Shown here piece by piece: positions 32,468-43,859 of a stretch of 64,000 nt of DNA (position 1 is the stretch's first letter; every line of letters begins with the position of its first letter). The translations under genes were made by a program, and so were the position numbers. Source of the stretch: CAWIMX01 sp963837345 (lineage in GTDB: Bacteria > Acidobacteriota > Vicinamibacteria > Vicinamibacterales > CAVVIG01); assembly GCA_963837345.1 (NCBI GenBank), contig CAWIMX010000001.1, forward strand, positions 372,001-436,000, read 5' to 3'. The notes beneath the pieces were generated by a model that saw only the letters and a list, made by a program, of their open reading frames with translations, had not been told where the DNA came from and did no database searches.

Positions 32468-32860
32468 ATGCGGCGGCCGCATCCCACCCTCACGGGCCAG
32501 GAACTGGCCATCATGAAGATCGTCTGGAAGCTCGGCGTCGCCACGGTCCGCGACGTCTACGAAGCCCTGCGCGAAACGCGCCACGTGGCTTACACCACGG
32601 TCATGACGATGATGAACATCCTGGAGGGCAAGGGCTATCTCAAGAAGGACAAGCACGACCGCGCGTACGTGTACCGGCCCGCCCGCCCGGAGCGCGCCGT
32701 CATCGGGTCGATGGTCAGGGAATTCGTCAACCGCGTTTTCGACGGCGCCACCAGCCCGCTGCTCGTCCACCTCGCGACTGACAGCCGTCTCTCCGACAAA
32801 GAACGCCGCGAGCTGCTCAAGCTCATCAAAGAGTCCGACGAGCCCGGAGAGAAGCCGTAA
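32468..32860 (+). CDS. BlaI/MecI-family transcriptional repressor
   Basis: 130 residues. The winged helix reads LTGQELAIMKIVWKLGVATVRDVYEAL, ETRHVAYTTVMTMMNILEGKGYLKK and RAYVYRPARP, and the C-terminal dimerisation helix includes LSDKERRELLKLI. Such repressors are inactivated by cleavage after signalling through an M56 BlaR1-type protease. The gene that should encode it follows 1 base later but is truncated. Confidence 0.95.
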   Translation: MRRPHPTLTGQELAIMKIVWKLGVATVRDVYEALRETRHVAYTTVMTMMNILEGKGYLKKDKHDRAYVYRPARPERAVIGSMVREFVNRVFDGATSPLLVHLATDSRLSDKERRELLKLIKESDEPGEKP

Positions 32861-32861
32861 C

Positions 32862-33308
32862 ATGCCGCCCAGGCTCGCTGTCTGGCTCTTCGTCCTCAGC
32901 TCGCAGGTGGCGATGCTGGTGCTCTTCGCCGCCGCCAGTGCGACCCTGGGACGGCTTCGGCCGGCGGGCGCGCGGCTCCTCTACTGGCGGTTCGTGGTAC
33001 TGGCCTGCCTCGCGCTCCCGGTCCTGCCGGTCGCGCGACCTTCACAGACGGTCATTCCGACGGCGGTCGGCGTCGTTGTCGCCACCACCGTTGAGCAGGC
33101 GCCATCGTCGGCCGGCCCAGGTGCCTCCTCATCCGCTGCCGCCTCCCTGGTGGTGTTCGTTCTGGCGGGCGGCATGGCGATGCGCGCGCTCTGGCTCCTG
33201 TCTGGCTTCCTGCGTCTGCGCCGCATGCGCGAGGCCGGTTGCCCGGTCGAGACCGGCGAGTACGACGAGCTGGTGATGAGGGTATCGGTCAGCTTCAGGC
33301 AGTCCTGA
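32862..33308 (+). pseudogene. Truncated M56 (BlaR1-type) antirepressor, N-terminal membrane part only
   Basis: 148 codons with three hydrophobic helices (WLFVLSSQVAMLVLFAAAS, FVVLACLALPVLPVA, SLVVFVLAGGMAMRALWLLSGFL) and the start of the cytoplasmic loop LRRMREAGCPVETGEYDEL. Then the reading frame ends within 13 codons inside the tail of the convergent bactofilin gene. The HExxH metalloprotease domain expected next is missing. A deletion that fused blaR to the bactofilin neighbourhood is the simplest view. A short functional membrane protein cannot be excluded. Confidence 0.75.
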
Positions 33309-33642
33309 GGAGGGGCAGCGGAGCCTTCTCGGCCGTTTCGACCCGACCGTGGACATAGGCGCCGTCCGCCAGGCTGACGGTCGGGGCCGCCAGCTCGCCT
33401 TCCACGTTACCCGTTTCCTTCACGGCGATCGACGTTTCGGCCTTCACGCGTCCTCGTACCTCGCCGCCAATCACGATCCGCTCCGCGTTGAGGTCCGCCG
33501 CCACGTGTCCGCCCGGAACGACGGTCAGCTCATGGCCGTCGGCATTGACCGTGCCGTCCACGCGTCCGGCAATCGTCAGGGGCTCGTGGGCGATGACCTC
33601 GCCCTTGATGTGGATGGACGGTCCGATCTGCGACGTATGCAT
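33295..33642 (-). CDS. Bactofilin
   Basis: 115 residues. The DUF583 right-handed beta-helix core is visible as IGPSIHIKGEVIAHEPLTIAGRVDGTV with VVPGGHVAADLNAERIVIGGEVRGRVKA following. Bactofilins polymerise without nucleotide and organise envelope synthesis or chromosomes. A GGAAGGAG precedes the ATG at 33642. Tail overlaps the truncated M56 gene by 14 bases. The 176 bases upstream, to the sigma gene, show no other feature. Confidence 0.92.
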   Translation of the reverse strand: MHTSQIGPSIHIKGEVIAHEPLTIAGRVDGTVNADGHELTVVPGGHVAADLNAERIVIGGEVRGRVKAETSIAVKETGNVEGELAAPTVSLADGAYVHGRVETAEKAPLPLLRTA

Positions 33643-33818
33643 GGGCGCTCCTTCCTGGTGAGGACGACGCCTCGCAAACGCCGTTCCGGCGCCATGTCGC
33701 CGCCAACGCGCCACAGGCGCGGCCGTGGGCCGGGCCGTACTCACAAGTTGGTCAGCCAATTTACAAACTTGCGGCTCAGACAAGAAACCGGCCGTCGCCG
33801 GTCTACTAGCATGGCGGC

Positions 33819-34349
33819 ATGCGACGACGGCCCGGCAAAGAGGCGCTCCAGTCGGACCGCGACGCCCTGGCGCGGTTGTTCGACAGGCACGCGCCCGGGC
33901 TGTTCCGCTACGCCCTGATCGTGCTGGCCGACCATGCTCTGGCCGAGGACGCCGTGCAGCAGGTGTTCACCAAACTGGTGCCACGCGGCGGTGCGATCGA
34001 GGCGCCCGAGCACTACTTGCGGCGGGCGGTGCGAAATGAGTGCTATTCGCTTCTCGAGCGACGCCGGACCGAGCGGGCGCGCGCCCCGGGCGACCGGGCG
34101 CTGCTCGAGCCCGTCGATCCGACAGCCCCGTGCGTGGTCGACGAGACGGATCGCCTCGCGCTCGAAGCAGCGCTTCGCGTCCTGCCGGCAGAACAGCGGG
34201 AAGTCGTGGTGTTGAAGGTGTACGAAGGCTGGACTCTTCACGAAATTGCCGAAGAAACCGGCGTGGCGCTCAACACAGCTGCAAGCCGGTACCGATATGC
34301 GATCGACAAACTGCGTGCCGCGTTGACGGCGCCCGCGAGGGGACGATGA
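33819..34349 (+). CDS. ECF-type RNA polymerase sigma factor
   Basis: 176 residues. Sigma region 2 spans LARLFDRHAPGLFRYALIVL and ALAEDAVQQVFTKLV; region 4 spans LRVLPAEQREVVVLKVYEGW and LHEIAEETGVALNTAASRYRYAIDKLR. It would direct transcription of a stress or envelope regulon. Its stop overlaps the next start (ATGATGG), and the following two genes are coupled likewise, so the three form one unit. Confidence 0.93.
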   Translation: MRRRPGKEALQSDRDALARLFDRHAPGLFRYALIVLADHALAEDAVQQVFTKLVPRGGAIEAPEHYLRRAVRNECYSLLERRRTERARAPGDRALLEPVDPTAPCVVDETDRLALEAALRVLPAEQREVVVLKVYEGWTLHEIAEETGVALNTAASRYRYAIDKLRAALTAPARGR

Positions 34350-34687
34350 TGGACGACGATCTCGAGATTGAGGCGCGCTTGCGCGCCTTTCGTCCGGCCG
34401 GCCCGCCCGAGACGCTGCGGGAACGCGTCCTCACAGGTGCGGGCCGCCGCCACGCTGGCGTGTGGTGGGAGGTGGCCGCGGCGGTGGCGCTCATCCTGGC
34501 GGGCACGGCGCTCAATCAGCTGTCGGCCCGTGCCAATCGTCGGATCGGCATGGTGCTCGCTCCGGTCGTGGCCGCCCACGAGCACCGGGTAGAAGCGCTG
34601 GCCCTGGTGCTCGGTGGGGACGCCCCTGCCCGCGCCGCAGCGGAGTCCTGGGCGGCCGACGACGACTTCCCAGCGGTGGCGCCATGA
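34346..34687 (+). CDS. Small single-pass membrane protein, candidate anti-sigma factor
   Basis: 113 residues. A cytosolic N-terminus, DDDLEIEARLRAFRPAGPPETLRERVL, is followed by one helix (about 40-58, WWEVAAAVALILAGTALNQL) and an outer segment. No zinc-binding HxxxCxxC is seen. Position directly after an ECF sigma gene with overlapping stop/start, plus the single helix, suggest an anti-sigma role; sequence similarity alone does not show it. Confidence 0.65.
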   Translation: MMDDDLEIEARLRAFRPAGPPETLRERVLTGAGRRHAGVWWEVAAAVALILAGTALNQLSARANRRIGMVLAPVVAAHEHRVEALALVLGGDAPARAAAESWAADDDFPAVAP

Positions 34688-35973
34688 CGGCGACGACACA
34701 TATCCGGGCCGGCTTTCGGTGGGCGCTGGCCATTTTCCTCGTCGCGCTCGTCCCGTATGTCGCGTGGAGTGCATGGGACTACCACGAAGCCAATCGCTTG
34801 GCGGGACTCCTCGAACGGGCGCGAGGCCTCACGGGCGCCGAACTGCAGACTGCGCCGATGGGACGTGGCAACACGATCGACGCCGTACGCCTCTATTTCG
34901 CCGCTGCCATGCTCTCCCCTCTGCGTCCGGATCCGCTTCCGGTCGACCGCACGGGCGCGGCGGGCCCGGACGCCGCCGCCGACATGCGCGCGGCTCTCGC
35001 CACCTATGCCCCGGCGTTTGATCTCGTCAGGCGCGCCCGGACACAGCCCGCGCACCCGTGGCCGGTCGAATCCGCCGAATGGCGCGGCGCGAACCTCGTG
35101 CCGCTCCTCCGACTGCTGTCGTTCCGGACGCGTGCGCTGGCGCAGCTGGGCGAGGTCGACGCCGCAACCGCATCGCTCCTCGACGAAGTCGACCTCCTGC
35201 GCATCGTCGACGCGCGAGTCCCGCGTTCCGTGCCGATGCCCTTCTTCGTCGGACGGAGCGCGGTTCTTGCACAGGTGGCGAGCGATCTGCCCCTGCTCCT
35301 CGCGGCCGGGCGTGTGCCGTCCCAGGCGGCCGAGTCCCTCGCTGCCGCGCTGGGGACGGATCCGCCTGACGAGCAGACGCTGATCTTATCGAGGCAAATC
35401 CAGCAAATCCTGCAGTCGCGAGCTCTGGACTCACAGTCGGCGCGTCAGGTGCGTACCCTTCCAGCAGACCTGGGCCAGCTGCTCGCGCGTCCGGCGGCAC
35501 GATCGCAGGCGTCCGATCTCGTCGCGGCTCGGCTGGACGCGATCGATGCGCTGGGCCCGACCGACGACTGGGCGGAACGGCTCCGGCGCCTCGAGGCGGC
35601 GGCGTCCGCCGCCGGTGCACGCGACGCCTCGCTGCTCGGTTCAACCCTGGTCATGGCCGACGATGCGGCCGCCAGACTCGCCGTCGTGAGGGCCGGGCGT
35701 GCCCTTCTGGCGGTTGAACGATACCGCGCAGAACACGGAACCCGTCCAGTTGGCCTCGGTGATCTCGTTCCGGATGAGCTCGCCGAGATCACGATGGATC
35801 CCTTTGACGGCAAACCGCTGCGCTACAAGGCAGATCTCGGAGGTGCCGTGGTCGTTTACAGCGTCGGCCGGAACCGCGCCGACGATGGGGGGGAGGTCGG
35901 ACGGTTCAGCCCGCCCGGTTCCGAAGACCAGCGACTGTCGCCAGACGTCGGCCTGCGCGCGCGCCTGCCGTAA
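34684..35973 (+). CDS. Single-pass exported protein with pseudopilin-like C-terminal domain
   Basis: 429 residues. One N-terminal helix (about 12-30, ALAIFLVALVPYVAWSAW) anchors a large helical domain. The last 70 residues, beginning ALLAVERYRAEHGTRP and continuing through LGDLVPDELAEITMDPFDGKPLRYK to YSVGRNRADDGG, match the C-terminal part of GspG-type major pseudopilins (only key pieces given: DPFDGKPLRYK, YSVGRNRADDGG). There is no prepilin cleavage site. Function is unknown. The start overlaps the upstream stop (ATGA), linking it to the sigma factor. Confidence 0.7.
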   Translation: MTATTHIRAGFRWALAIFLVALVPYVAWSAWDYHEANRLAGLLERARGLTGAELQTAPMGRGNTIDAVRLYFAAAMLSPLRPDPLPVDRTGAAGPDAAADMRAALATYAPAFDLVRRARTQPAHPWPVESAEWRGANLVPLLRLLSFRTRALAQLGEVDAATASLLDEVDLLRIVDARVPRSVPMPFFVGRSAVLAQVASDLPLLLAAGRVPSQAAESLAAALGTDPPDEQTLILSRQIQQILQSRALDSQSARQVRTLPADLGQLLARPAARSQASDLVAARLDAIDALGPTDDWAERLRRLEAAASAAGARDASLLGSTLVMADDAAARLAVVRAGRALLAVERYRAEHGTRPVGLGDLVPDELAEITMDPFDGKPLRYKADLGGAVVVYSVGRNRADDGGEVGRFSPPGSEDQRLSPDVGLRARLP

Positions 35974-35991
35974 CGGTGCGGCCGACGGGTG

Positions 35992-36019
35992 TTGTCGAAC
36001 CCCCGGGGTTCACTATAAT
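35992..36019 (+). promoter_or_regulatory. Promoter of the exported methyltransferase-MBL pair
   Basis: TTGTCG (35992-35997), 16-base spacer, TATAAT (36014-36019), 25 bases before the ATG, with AAGGAG as ribosome site between. Confidence 0.75.
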
Positions 36020-36043
36020 TCGACGCGGAAGGAGCACCACCTG

Positions 36044-36691
36044 ATGCGTCGCACCCTGGCTCTCGCTTGCCTCACCGCCACGTTCGGGACATTCGCATTC
36101 GCGCCCGCTGCCCGGGCGCAACTGGCCCCCAGGTCCACCGACGAATGGATCCAGACGCTCGACTCGCCGAATCGCGTCAAGGGGCTGAAAATATTCGACG
36201 TCGTCGGCAAGCTCGGTCTGAAACCCGGGGATACGGTCGCGGACATCGGCGCGGGCACCGGCCTGTTCTCGATTCCACTCGCCCAGAAGGTCAAGCCCGG
36301 AAAAGTCTACGCCGTCGAAGTCGATGAGGGCCTGGTCAACCACATCGGGGAAGTGGCGACCGAGCAGGGGATGCAGAACGTCGTGCCCATCTATGGCGAC
36401 TACGGCGACCCGCTGCTTCCCGAATCCGTGGACTTGGCGTTCATGAACGACGTCCTGCACCACATCGAGAAGCGCGCCGAGTACCTCAAGACGCTGGCCG
36501 GTTACATCAAGCCGGGCGGCCGGGTCGCCATCATCGAGTTCATTCCCGAAAAAGGCGGCCACCGAAACGACCCGTCCCTGCAAGTCAGTCAGGAGGCGGC
36601 CACCGGATGGATGGCCGACGCCGGCTTCAAGGCGGTGGAGCAGGTCCCGCTCTTCGACGACCGCTGGTTCGTGATCTTCGGCAAACAATAG
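36044..36691 (+). CDS. Class I methyltransferase with Sec signal peptide
   Basis: 215 residues. The first 25 (RRTLALACLTATFGTFAFAPAARAQ) form a clear Sec signal. Motif I is VADIGAGTGLFSIPLA, then YAVEVDEGLV, PIYGDYGDPLLPE and the ADLAF-like post-motif MNDVLHHIEKRAEYLKTL. S-adenosylmethionine is cytosolic, so an exported methyltransferase is puzzling; either the signal is not used or the fold has another role. Transcribed with the beta-lactamase-fold gene 17 bases downstream. Confidence 0.85.
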   Translation: MRRTLALACLTATFGTFAFAPAARAQLAPRSTDEWIQTLDSPNRVKGLKIFDVVGKLGLKPGDTVADIGAGTGLFSIPLAQKVKPGKVYAVEVDEGLVNHIGEVATEQGMQNVVPIYGDYGDPLLPESVDLAFMNDVLHHIEKRAEYLKTLAGYIKPGGRVAIIEFIPEKGGHRNDPSLQVSQEAATGWMADAGFKAVEQVPLFDDRWFVIFGKQ

Positions 36692-36708
36692 CGGATCGGA
36701 GGTTTCCC

Positions 36709-37611
36709 ATGAGACGTGCGCTTGCGCTCACCGCGATCGTCGCGGCCGGAGCCGCGGCCGTGGCCGCGCAGCAACAGTTGTCACAGGCCGCTCTGGACGC
36801 GACGAAGATTGAGCAGGTCAAGGACAACCTGTATGTGATTACCGGTTCCGATCCGACCGACCGAGCGGCGTTCAGCGGCGGCAACACCGGCGTGTTCGTC
36901 ACCGACGGGGGCGTCGTGGTGGTCGATACGAAGCTTGCGGGCTGGGGCCAGGTGCTGCTGGATCGGATCCGGACCGTCACCAACAAGCCCGTCACGATGA
37001 TCATCAACACGCACACCCACGGCGATCACACGGGCAGCAACAGCGCATTTCCAACGACGGTGGACATCGTCGCCCATGCGAATACGAAGGCCAACATGGC
37101 GAAGATGGATGCCTTCAAGGGTGACAACGCCAAGTACCTGCCCAAGCGGACGTTCACCGACACGATGACCCTCGGGGCCGGCAAGGATCGGATGGAGCTC
37201 TACTATTTCGGGCGTGGACACACCAACGGCGACACCATGATCTTCTATCCCGCGCTGCGCGTGCTGCAGACAGGCGACCTGTTCGCCTGGAAGGACGCGC
37301 CGCTGTACGACCGCGCGAACGGTGGGAGCGGCGTCGATGAACCGCAGACGCTGGCCAAGGCGCTTGCCCGCGTCACCGCCGTCGACGTCGTCATTCCGGG
37401 GCACAGCCCGTTGATGAAACTGAGCGACCTGCAGCAGTACCAGCGGTACACCGCGGACCTGCTCGCCGAGGCACGGGCCGCAAAGACGGCCGGCAAGAGT
37501 GTGGACGAGGCGGCGGCCGGCATCAACCTCGCGGCCAAGTATCCCGGATACAAGTCGGATCGCGTCAAGGCGGCCGTTCAGGCCATCTACGACGAGCTCG
37601 ACGGCCGGTAG
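36709..37611 (+). CDS. Exported metallo-beta-lactamase-fold hydrolase
   Basis: 300 residues. A signal peptide (RRALALTAIVAAGAAAVAAQ) is followed by an MBL domain with NTGVFVTDGGVVVVDTKLAG and the zinc motif INTHTHGDHTGSN, then YFGRGHTNGDTMIFYP and VIPGHSPLM. The HxHxDH pattern and the later His residues are complete. Cyclase-like/quinoprotein-associated MBL proteins look alike; the substrate is unknown. A GGAGG ribosome site lies before the ATG. The tail overlaps the convergent hypothetical gene by 25 bases. Confidence 0.92.
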   Translation: MRRALALTAIVAAGAAAVAAQQQLSQAALDATKIEQVKDNLYVITGSDPTDRAAFSGGNTGVFVTDGGVVVVDTKLAGWGQVLLDRIRTVTNKPVTMIINTHTHGDHTGSNSAFPTTVDIVAHANTKANMAKMDAFKGDNAKYLPKRTFTDTMTLGAGKDRMELYYFGRGHTNGDTMIFYPALRVLQTGDLFAWKDAPLYDRANGGSGVDEPQTLAKALARVTAVDVVIPGHSPLMKLSDLQQYQRYTADLLAEARAAKTAGKSVDEAAAGINLAAKYPGYKSDRVKAAVQAIYDELDGR

Positions 37612-38243
37612 ATCCGGAGCGGCGGGAGCCTTGGCGGACGCGGTCCGCGCCGCACCGTGCCGTCCACCGGCGCGTACTCGAGTTCGGTGCCCTGTCCGGC
37701 CGCTCGCAGGAGCAGGCCGCCCCGGCTCATGTCGCCGCGGCCGACGAACGCGAGGGGAAAGGCCAGGCGCGGGCCGAAAATCTCGAGCAGCACGTCGACA
37801 TACTTGGGCGTCGCGATGCTGCCGAGCAGGACCACGTCACAAGCCACGCCGACGGCAGCCGAGAGCATTCCGGCGGATCGAACGAGCGGCCGCCGGAAGG
37901 ACGCTTTGTCCACGCCGACCTCGGCCCGCGCGAATGAACGCACCATCGATCGCGTGACGCGCACGTCGGGATTCAGCAAGCCGGCGTTTGGCGTGATGAC
38001 ATACACGCCAGCCACGCCGGACGCGTCCGCTGGCGGACGGGCGAAGCGACGCGCGTAGGTCAGCTTGCCCCTGAAGTACAGCCCGCTCACGTGGGCAAAC
38101 AGCTCGCCGAGCGGTGCTCCGTCGGGCGACCGCAGCCGCTCAGCCAACGCGAACGATGCGCGGGGCGACAGCACCTGCGCCGTGCGCCTCCCGCGACAGT
38201 TCGCCGGCGACAGGAGAAAGACTCGCGGGCGGGTGTCGTGCAT
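37587..38243 (-). CDS. Conserved-looking hypothetical protein
   Basis: 218 residues starting MHDTRPRVFLLSPANCRGRRT. No signal peptide or membrane helix is evident. Notable stretches are YVITPNAGLLNPD, SAAVGVACDVVLLGSIATPKYVDVLLE and FVGRGDMSRGGLLLR, which have the rhythm of a folded alpha/beta domain. I do not recognise the family. Codon use fits the genome and no overlapping alternative gene explains the sequence. The 243 bases on its upstream side, before the ABC gene, show no further feature. Confidence 0.7.
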   Translation of the reverse strand: MHDTRPRVFLLSPANCRGRRTAQVLSPRASFALAERLRSPDGAPLGELFAHVSGLYFRGKLTYARRFARPPADASGVAGVYVITPNAGLLNPDVRVTRSMVRSFARAEVGVDKASFRRPLVRSAGMLSAAVGVACDVVLLGSIATPKYVDVLLEIFGPRLAFPLAFVGRGDMSRGGLLLRAAGQGTELEYAPVDGTVRRGPRPPRLPPLRIYRPSSSS

Positions 38244-38486
38244 CGAAGACTCGGACGCCGGGACATCAGTCCGGCGGGGCTGTCCCCTATCGTTGCATCG
38301 CGTGCCGCGATCGATCATAGCCGCTCGCCTTCCGCCGGACATAGTGCTACGCTCGAGGGACGCGCCGATGAAAGCCCTCCGCTGACCGTTCGCCCTCCTC
38401 CCTCCCGCTGACGCGTCTCGCGACGCGAACGCGCTCGAACGCCTGTCGATTCGGACGGGCACGGTTTCAATTGTCGAGGTGAATTC

Positions 38487-39440
38487 GTGAGCGACATGGC
38501 TATCGCCGTGGATCGGCTGGGGAAATCCTATCGACGGCCGCAGTCGACCGCGCTCAAAGCGGTCGACGATCTGAGCTTCACGGTTCGGCGCGGCGCCATC
38601 TTCGGCCTGCTCGGCCCGAACGGCGCCGGCAAGACCACCACCCTCCGCGTCCTGACGACCCTGACGCGCCCGACGGAGGGCCGCGCGGAGGTACTCGGCT
38701 TCGACGTCGTCACGAACGCGCTCGACGTCAGGCGACGCATCGGCGTCGTCATCCAGGCGCAGGCGGCCGAGCTGCTGCTGACGGTCCGCGAGAATCTGCT
38801 GACCTTTGCCCGGTTCCACGGCCGATCGGGCGGCGCAGTGGCAGCCCGGGCGGGCATCGTCATCGAACGATTCGGGCTGGCGGCCGTCGCCGAAACCAAG
38901 GTGCAGGATCTCAGCGGGGGCATCAGGCGGCGGGTGCAGGTCGCCAAGATGTTCATGGCGGAGCTGCCCGTCCTGTTCCTGGACGAGTTCTCGACCGGGA
39001 TGGACCCCATTCTCAAGCGTGAGGTGATGTCGCTGCTTCGGGCCGAGGCGTCGAACGGGCGCACCATCGTATTGACGACTCAGATTCTCACCGAGGCCGA
39101 AGAGCTGTGTGACGACATTCTCATCCTCGATCACGGCCGCCAGATTGCGCGAGGCAGCCTGCAGGCACTCAAGATGCTCGTCGACCGGCTCTACGATGTC
39201 ACGCTCACGTTCGACAACGTCCCCGACGACCTCGGCCCGACCGTCGCGGGGTACGACGTGCTCGACCTGCGCGTGGTGCACCACACGGTGCGTCTGAAGC
39301 TGCGCGACGAGGGAAGTCGCGCGCTGGATCTGGTGGCGGCGCTCGCCAGACTCGGGCGAGTTCTGCACGTCGAAGTGGGCGGCGCGAGCCTCGAAGACGT
39401 CTTCATCCAGCTGACGCGAGGCACCGGAGCCACGCCGTGA
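38487..39440 (+). CDS. ABC-2 type transporter ATP-binding protein
   Basis: 317 residues from a GTG with GAGGTG upstream. Walker A GPNGAGKTTTLRVL, a Q-loop in GVVIQAQAAE, signature LSGGIRRRVQVAKMF, Walker B VLFLDEFSTGMDP and the switch His replaced by Gln in LTTQILTEAEELCDDI. Those two departures, DEF for DEP and TTQ for TTH, are unusual for a drug-type exporter. The C-terminal DUF4162-like tail follows (LARLGRVLHVEVGGASLEDVFIQLT). It pairs with the permease that overlaps its end by 4 bases. Cargo is unknown. Confidence 0.93.
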   Translation: MSDMAIAVDRLGKSYRRPQSTALKAVDDLSFTVRRGAIFGLLGPNGAGKTTTLRVLTTLTRPTEGRAEVLGFDVVTNALDVRRRIGVVIQAQAAELLLTVRENLLTFARFHGRSGGAVAARAGIVIERFGLAAVAETKVQDLSGGIRRRVQVAKMFMAELPVLFLDEFSTGMDPILKREVMSLLRAEASNGRTIVLTTQILTEAEELCDDILILDHGRQIARGSLQALKMLVDRLYDVTLTFDNVPDDLGPTVAGYDVLDLRVVHHTVRLKLRDEGSRALDLVAALARLGRVLHVEVGGASLEDVFIQLTRGTGATP

Positions 39441-40201
39441 CGGCCAGTGGGCTGTCGGCCGTCATGGTGCGCGAAGGGAAGATTCGCGCGACGAACGCAA
39501 CGTTCATCTTCTGGGATCTCGTCTATCCGCTCGGGTACCTGCTGGTGTTCGGGCGCGGCGTGAGCGCGTCGATGGGATTCACAGCCGGCTTGGCGGGCGT
39601 CGACTACGGCGCGTTCTTTCTCGCCGGGGTCCTGGGGATGGCGAGCTTCGGGATCGCGTCCAACACGTCCTGGTCGTTCTTCCTGGATCGGGACAACGGC
39701 ATCTTCGACGAGATGCTGACCTATCCGCTCAGCCGGTCCGAGTACCTGCTCGGGAAGGTGCTCTTCAACATCGGCGTGGCCGTCGGGCAGGCCGCGATCA
39801 CCGTGGGCCTGGCAGTGCTGCTGGTGGGCGTGCCGCTCCGACCTCGCGGCTGGCTGGAAGGGCTGGTGGTCGTGGTGGTCGGCACCTCGGCGTGGTTCTT
39901 CTTCTATGCGATTTTCGCGATCCGGATCCGTCGCAACGACGCCTTCAACACGGTGACGTCCGTGTTCTATTTCGTGTTCCTGTTCGCGAGCTCGATCTTC
40001 TACCCGCTGGGGCCCCTGCCTGACGGCTTTCGGGCGGTCGCGCTGGCGAATCCCATCACCTGGCAGGTCGATCTGCTTCGACACGCCACGCTCGGGACAG
40101 GCGCTCCGGGCGTGCTCTGGCGGGAAGCCGCGGCATTCGCGGTGTTCACGCTGATGGCCTTTTTCGGGGCGGTTCACGCACTGGAGCGGGAGCGGCGCTG
40201 A
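39437..40201 (+). CDS. ABC-2 type transporter permease
   Basis: 254 residues with six membrane helices and the ABC-2 signature FASSIFYPLGPLPDGFRAVALANPITW near the C-terminus (key part FYPLGPLPDGFR). It forms the exporter channel with the preceding ATPase. The start overlaps the ATPase stop by 4 bases. A perfect hairpin 22 bases after the stop separates it from the convergent rRNA operon. Confidence 0.93.
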   Translation: MTASGLSAVMVREGKIRATNATFIFWDLVYPLGYLLVFGRGVSASMGFTAGLAGVDYGAFFLAGVLGMASFGIASNTSWSFFLDRDNGIFDEMLTYPLSRSEYLLGKVLFNIGVAVGQAAITVGLAVLLVGVPLRPRGWLEGLVVVVVGTSAWFFFYAIFAIRIRRNDAFNTVTSVFYFVFLFASSIFYPLGPLPDGFRAVALANPITWQVDLLRHATLGTGAPGVLWREAAAFAVFTLMAFFGAVHALERERR

Positions 40202-40223
40202 GCGCGAGCCGGCGTACAGGAAA

Positions 40224-40255
40224 CGAGGCCCGATCGCATGCGCGATCGGGCCTCG
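40224..40255. terminator. Bidirectional terminator hairpin between rrn operon and ABC exporter
   Basis: A perfect 14-base-pair stem (arms CGAGGCCCGATCGC and its complement) with a 4-base loop. On the minus strand a short T tract follows, as end of 5S; on the plus strand it follows the permease. Confidence 0.85.
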
Positions 40256-40265
40256 GTGAAAAAAT

Positions 40266-40381
<116 letters not shown>

Positions 40382-40402
40382 AAACTCAAACTGTCAAAGA
40401 GC

Positions 40403-40519
40403 GTCCTCGAAACTGAGGACCTGCGGAGCTGAGGAACTGTGGAACCGACGGTGCTGAAAGCCCTGATACCTGGCTTTGTTCACCTCGCTCCTCAGTTTCT
40501 CAGTTCCTCAACTCCTCAG
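40403..40519. repeat. Inverted word-repeats in the 23S-5S spacer
   Basis: A small hairpin GTCCTC/GAGGAC (40403-40420), then a 19-base arm at 40421-40439 that pairs with 40501-40519 at 17 positions. They are made from repeated CTCAG / CCTCA words and make the 23S-5S spacer (222 bases) long. Confidence 0.6.
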
Positions 40520-40527
40520 CGTCAAGG

Positions 40528-40560
40528 GACAACTGAACATCCTGCAAACGGCAGTTTTCG
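40528..40560. repeat. 23S processing stem, 3' arm
   Basis: Inverted copy of 43752-43790 (shared ACTGAA-ATCCTGCAAACGG-AGTTTT). The two arms bring the ends of 23S together for RNase III-type processing. Confidence 0.8.
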
Positions 40561-40603
40561 CCAACCACACGCGCAGCGTTTCCGCGTGCATAACGAAGAA
40601 TAT

Positions 40604-43595
<2,992 letters not shown>

Positions 43596-43751
43596 ATAAG
43601 AAACTCGAACTTACGTGGAGTCCTTCGCCCCAGGCACCGAAGCCCCGGCGCCAAGCACCCTACGTGAGTTCCATGCACACTGCGTGTCCGCCGTCGCCCG
43701 CCTTCCCCTCTCACGAGGCGTCGGCGCGCTCCAGCGGATGAATGTGTGGTC

Positions 43752-43790
43752 GGAAAAAACTACCGTTTGCAGGATATTCAGTTGTCAAAG
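43752..43790. repeat. 23S processing stem, 5' arm
   Basis: Pairs with 40528-40560. On the minus strand it reads TTTGACAACTGAATATCC and continues with TGCAAACGG. Confidence 0.8.
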
Positions 43791-43859
43791 ATCATTCGGG
43801 ATCCGCCCCGAACCCCGGCTCAGTCACGACGCATCCAGGCGTCGGAGCCGCTTATCTTC

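Noticed and set aside
37587..39368. 593-codon minus-strand frame reaching into the ABC ATPase gene
   Set aside because: Only the part from 38243 down is a plausible protein; the rest is antisense to the well-supported ATPase gene.
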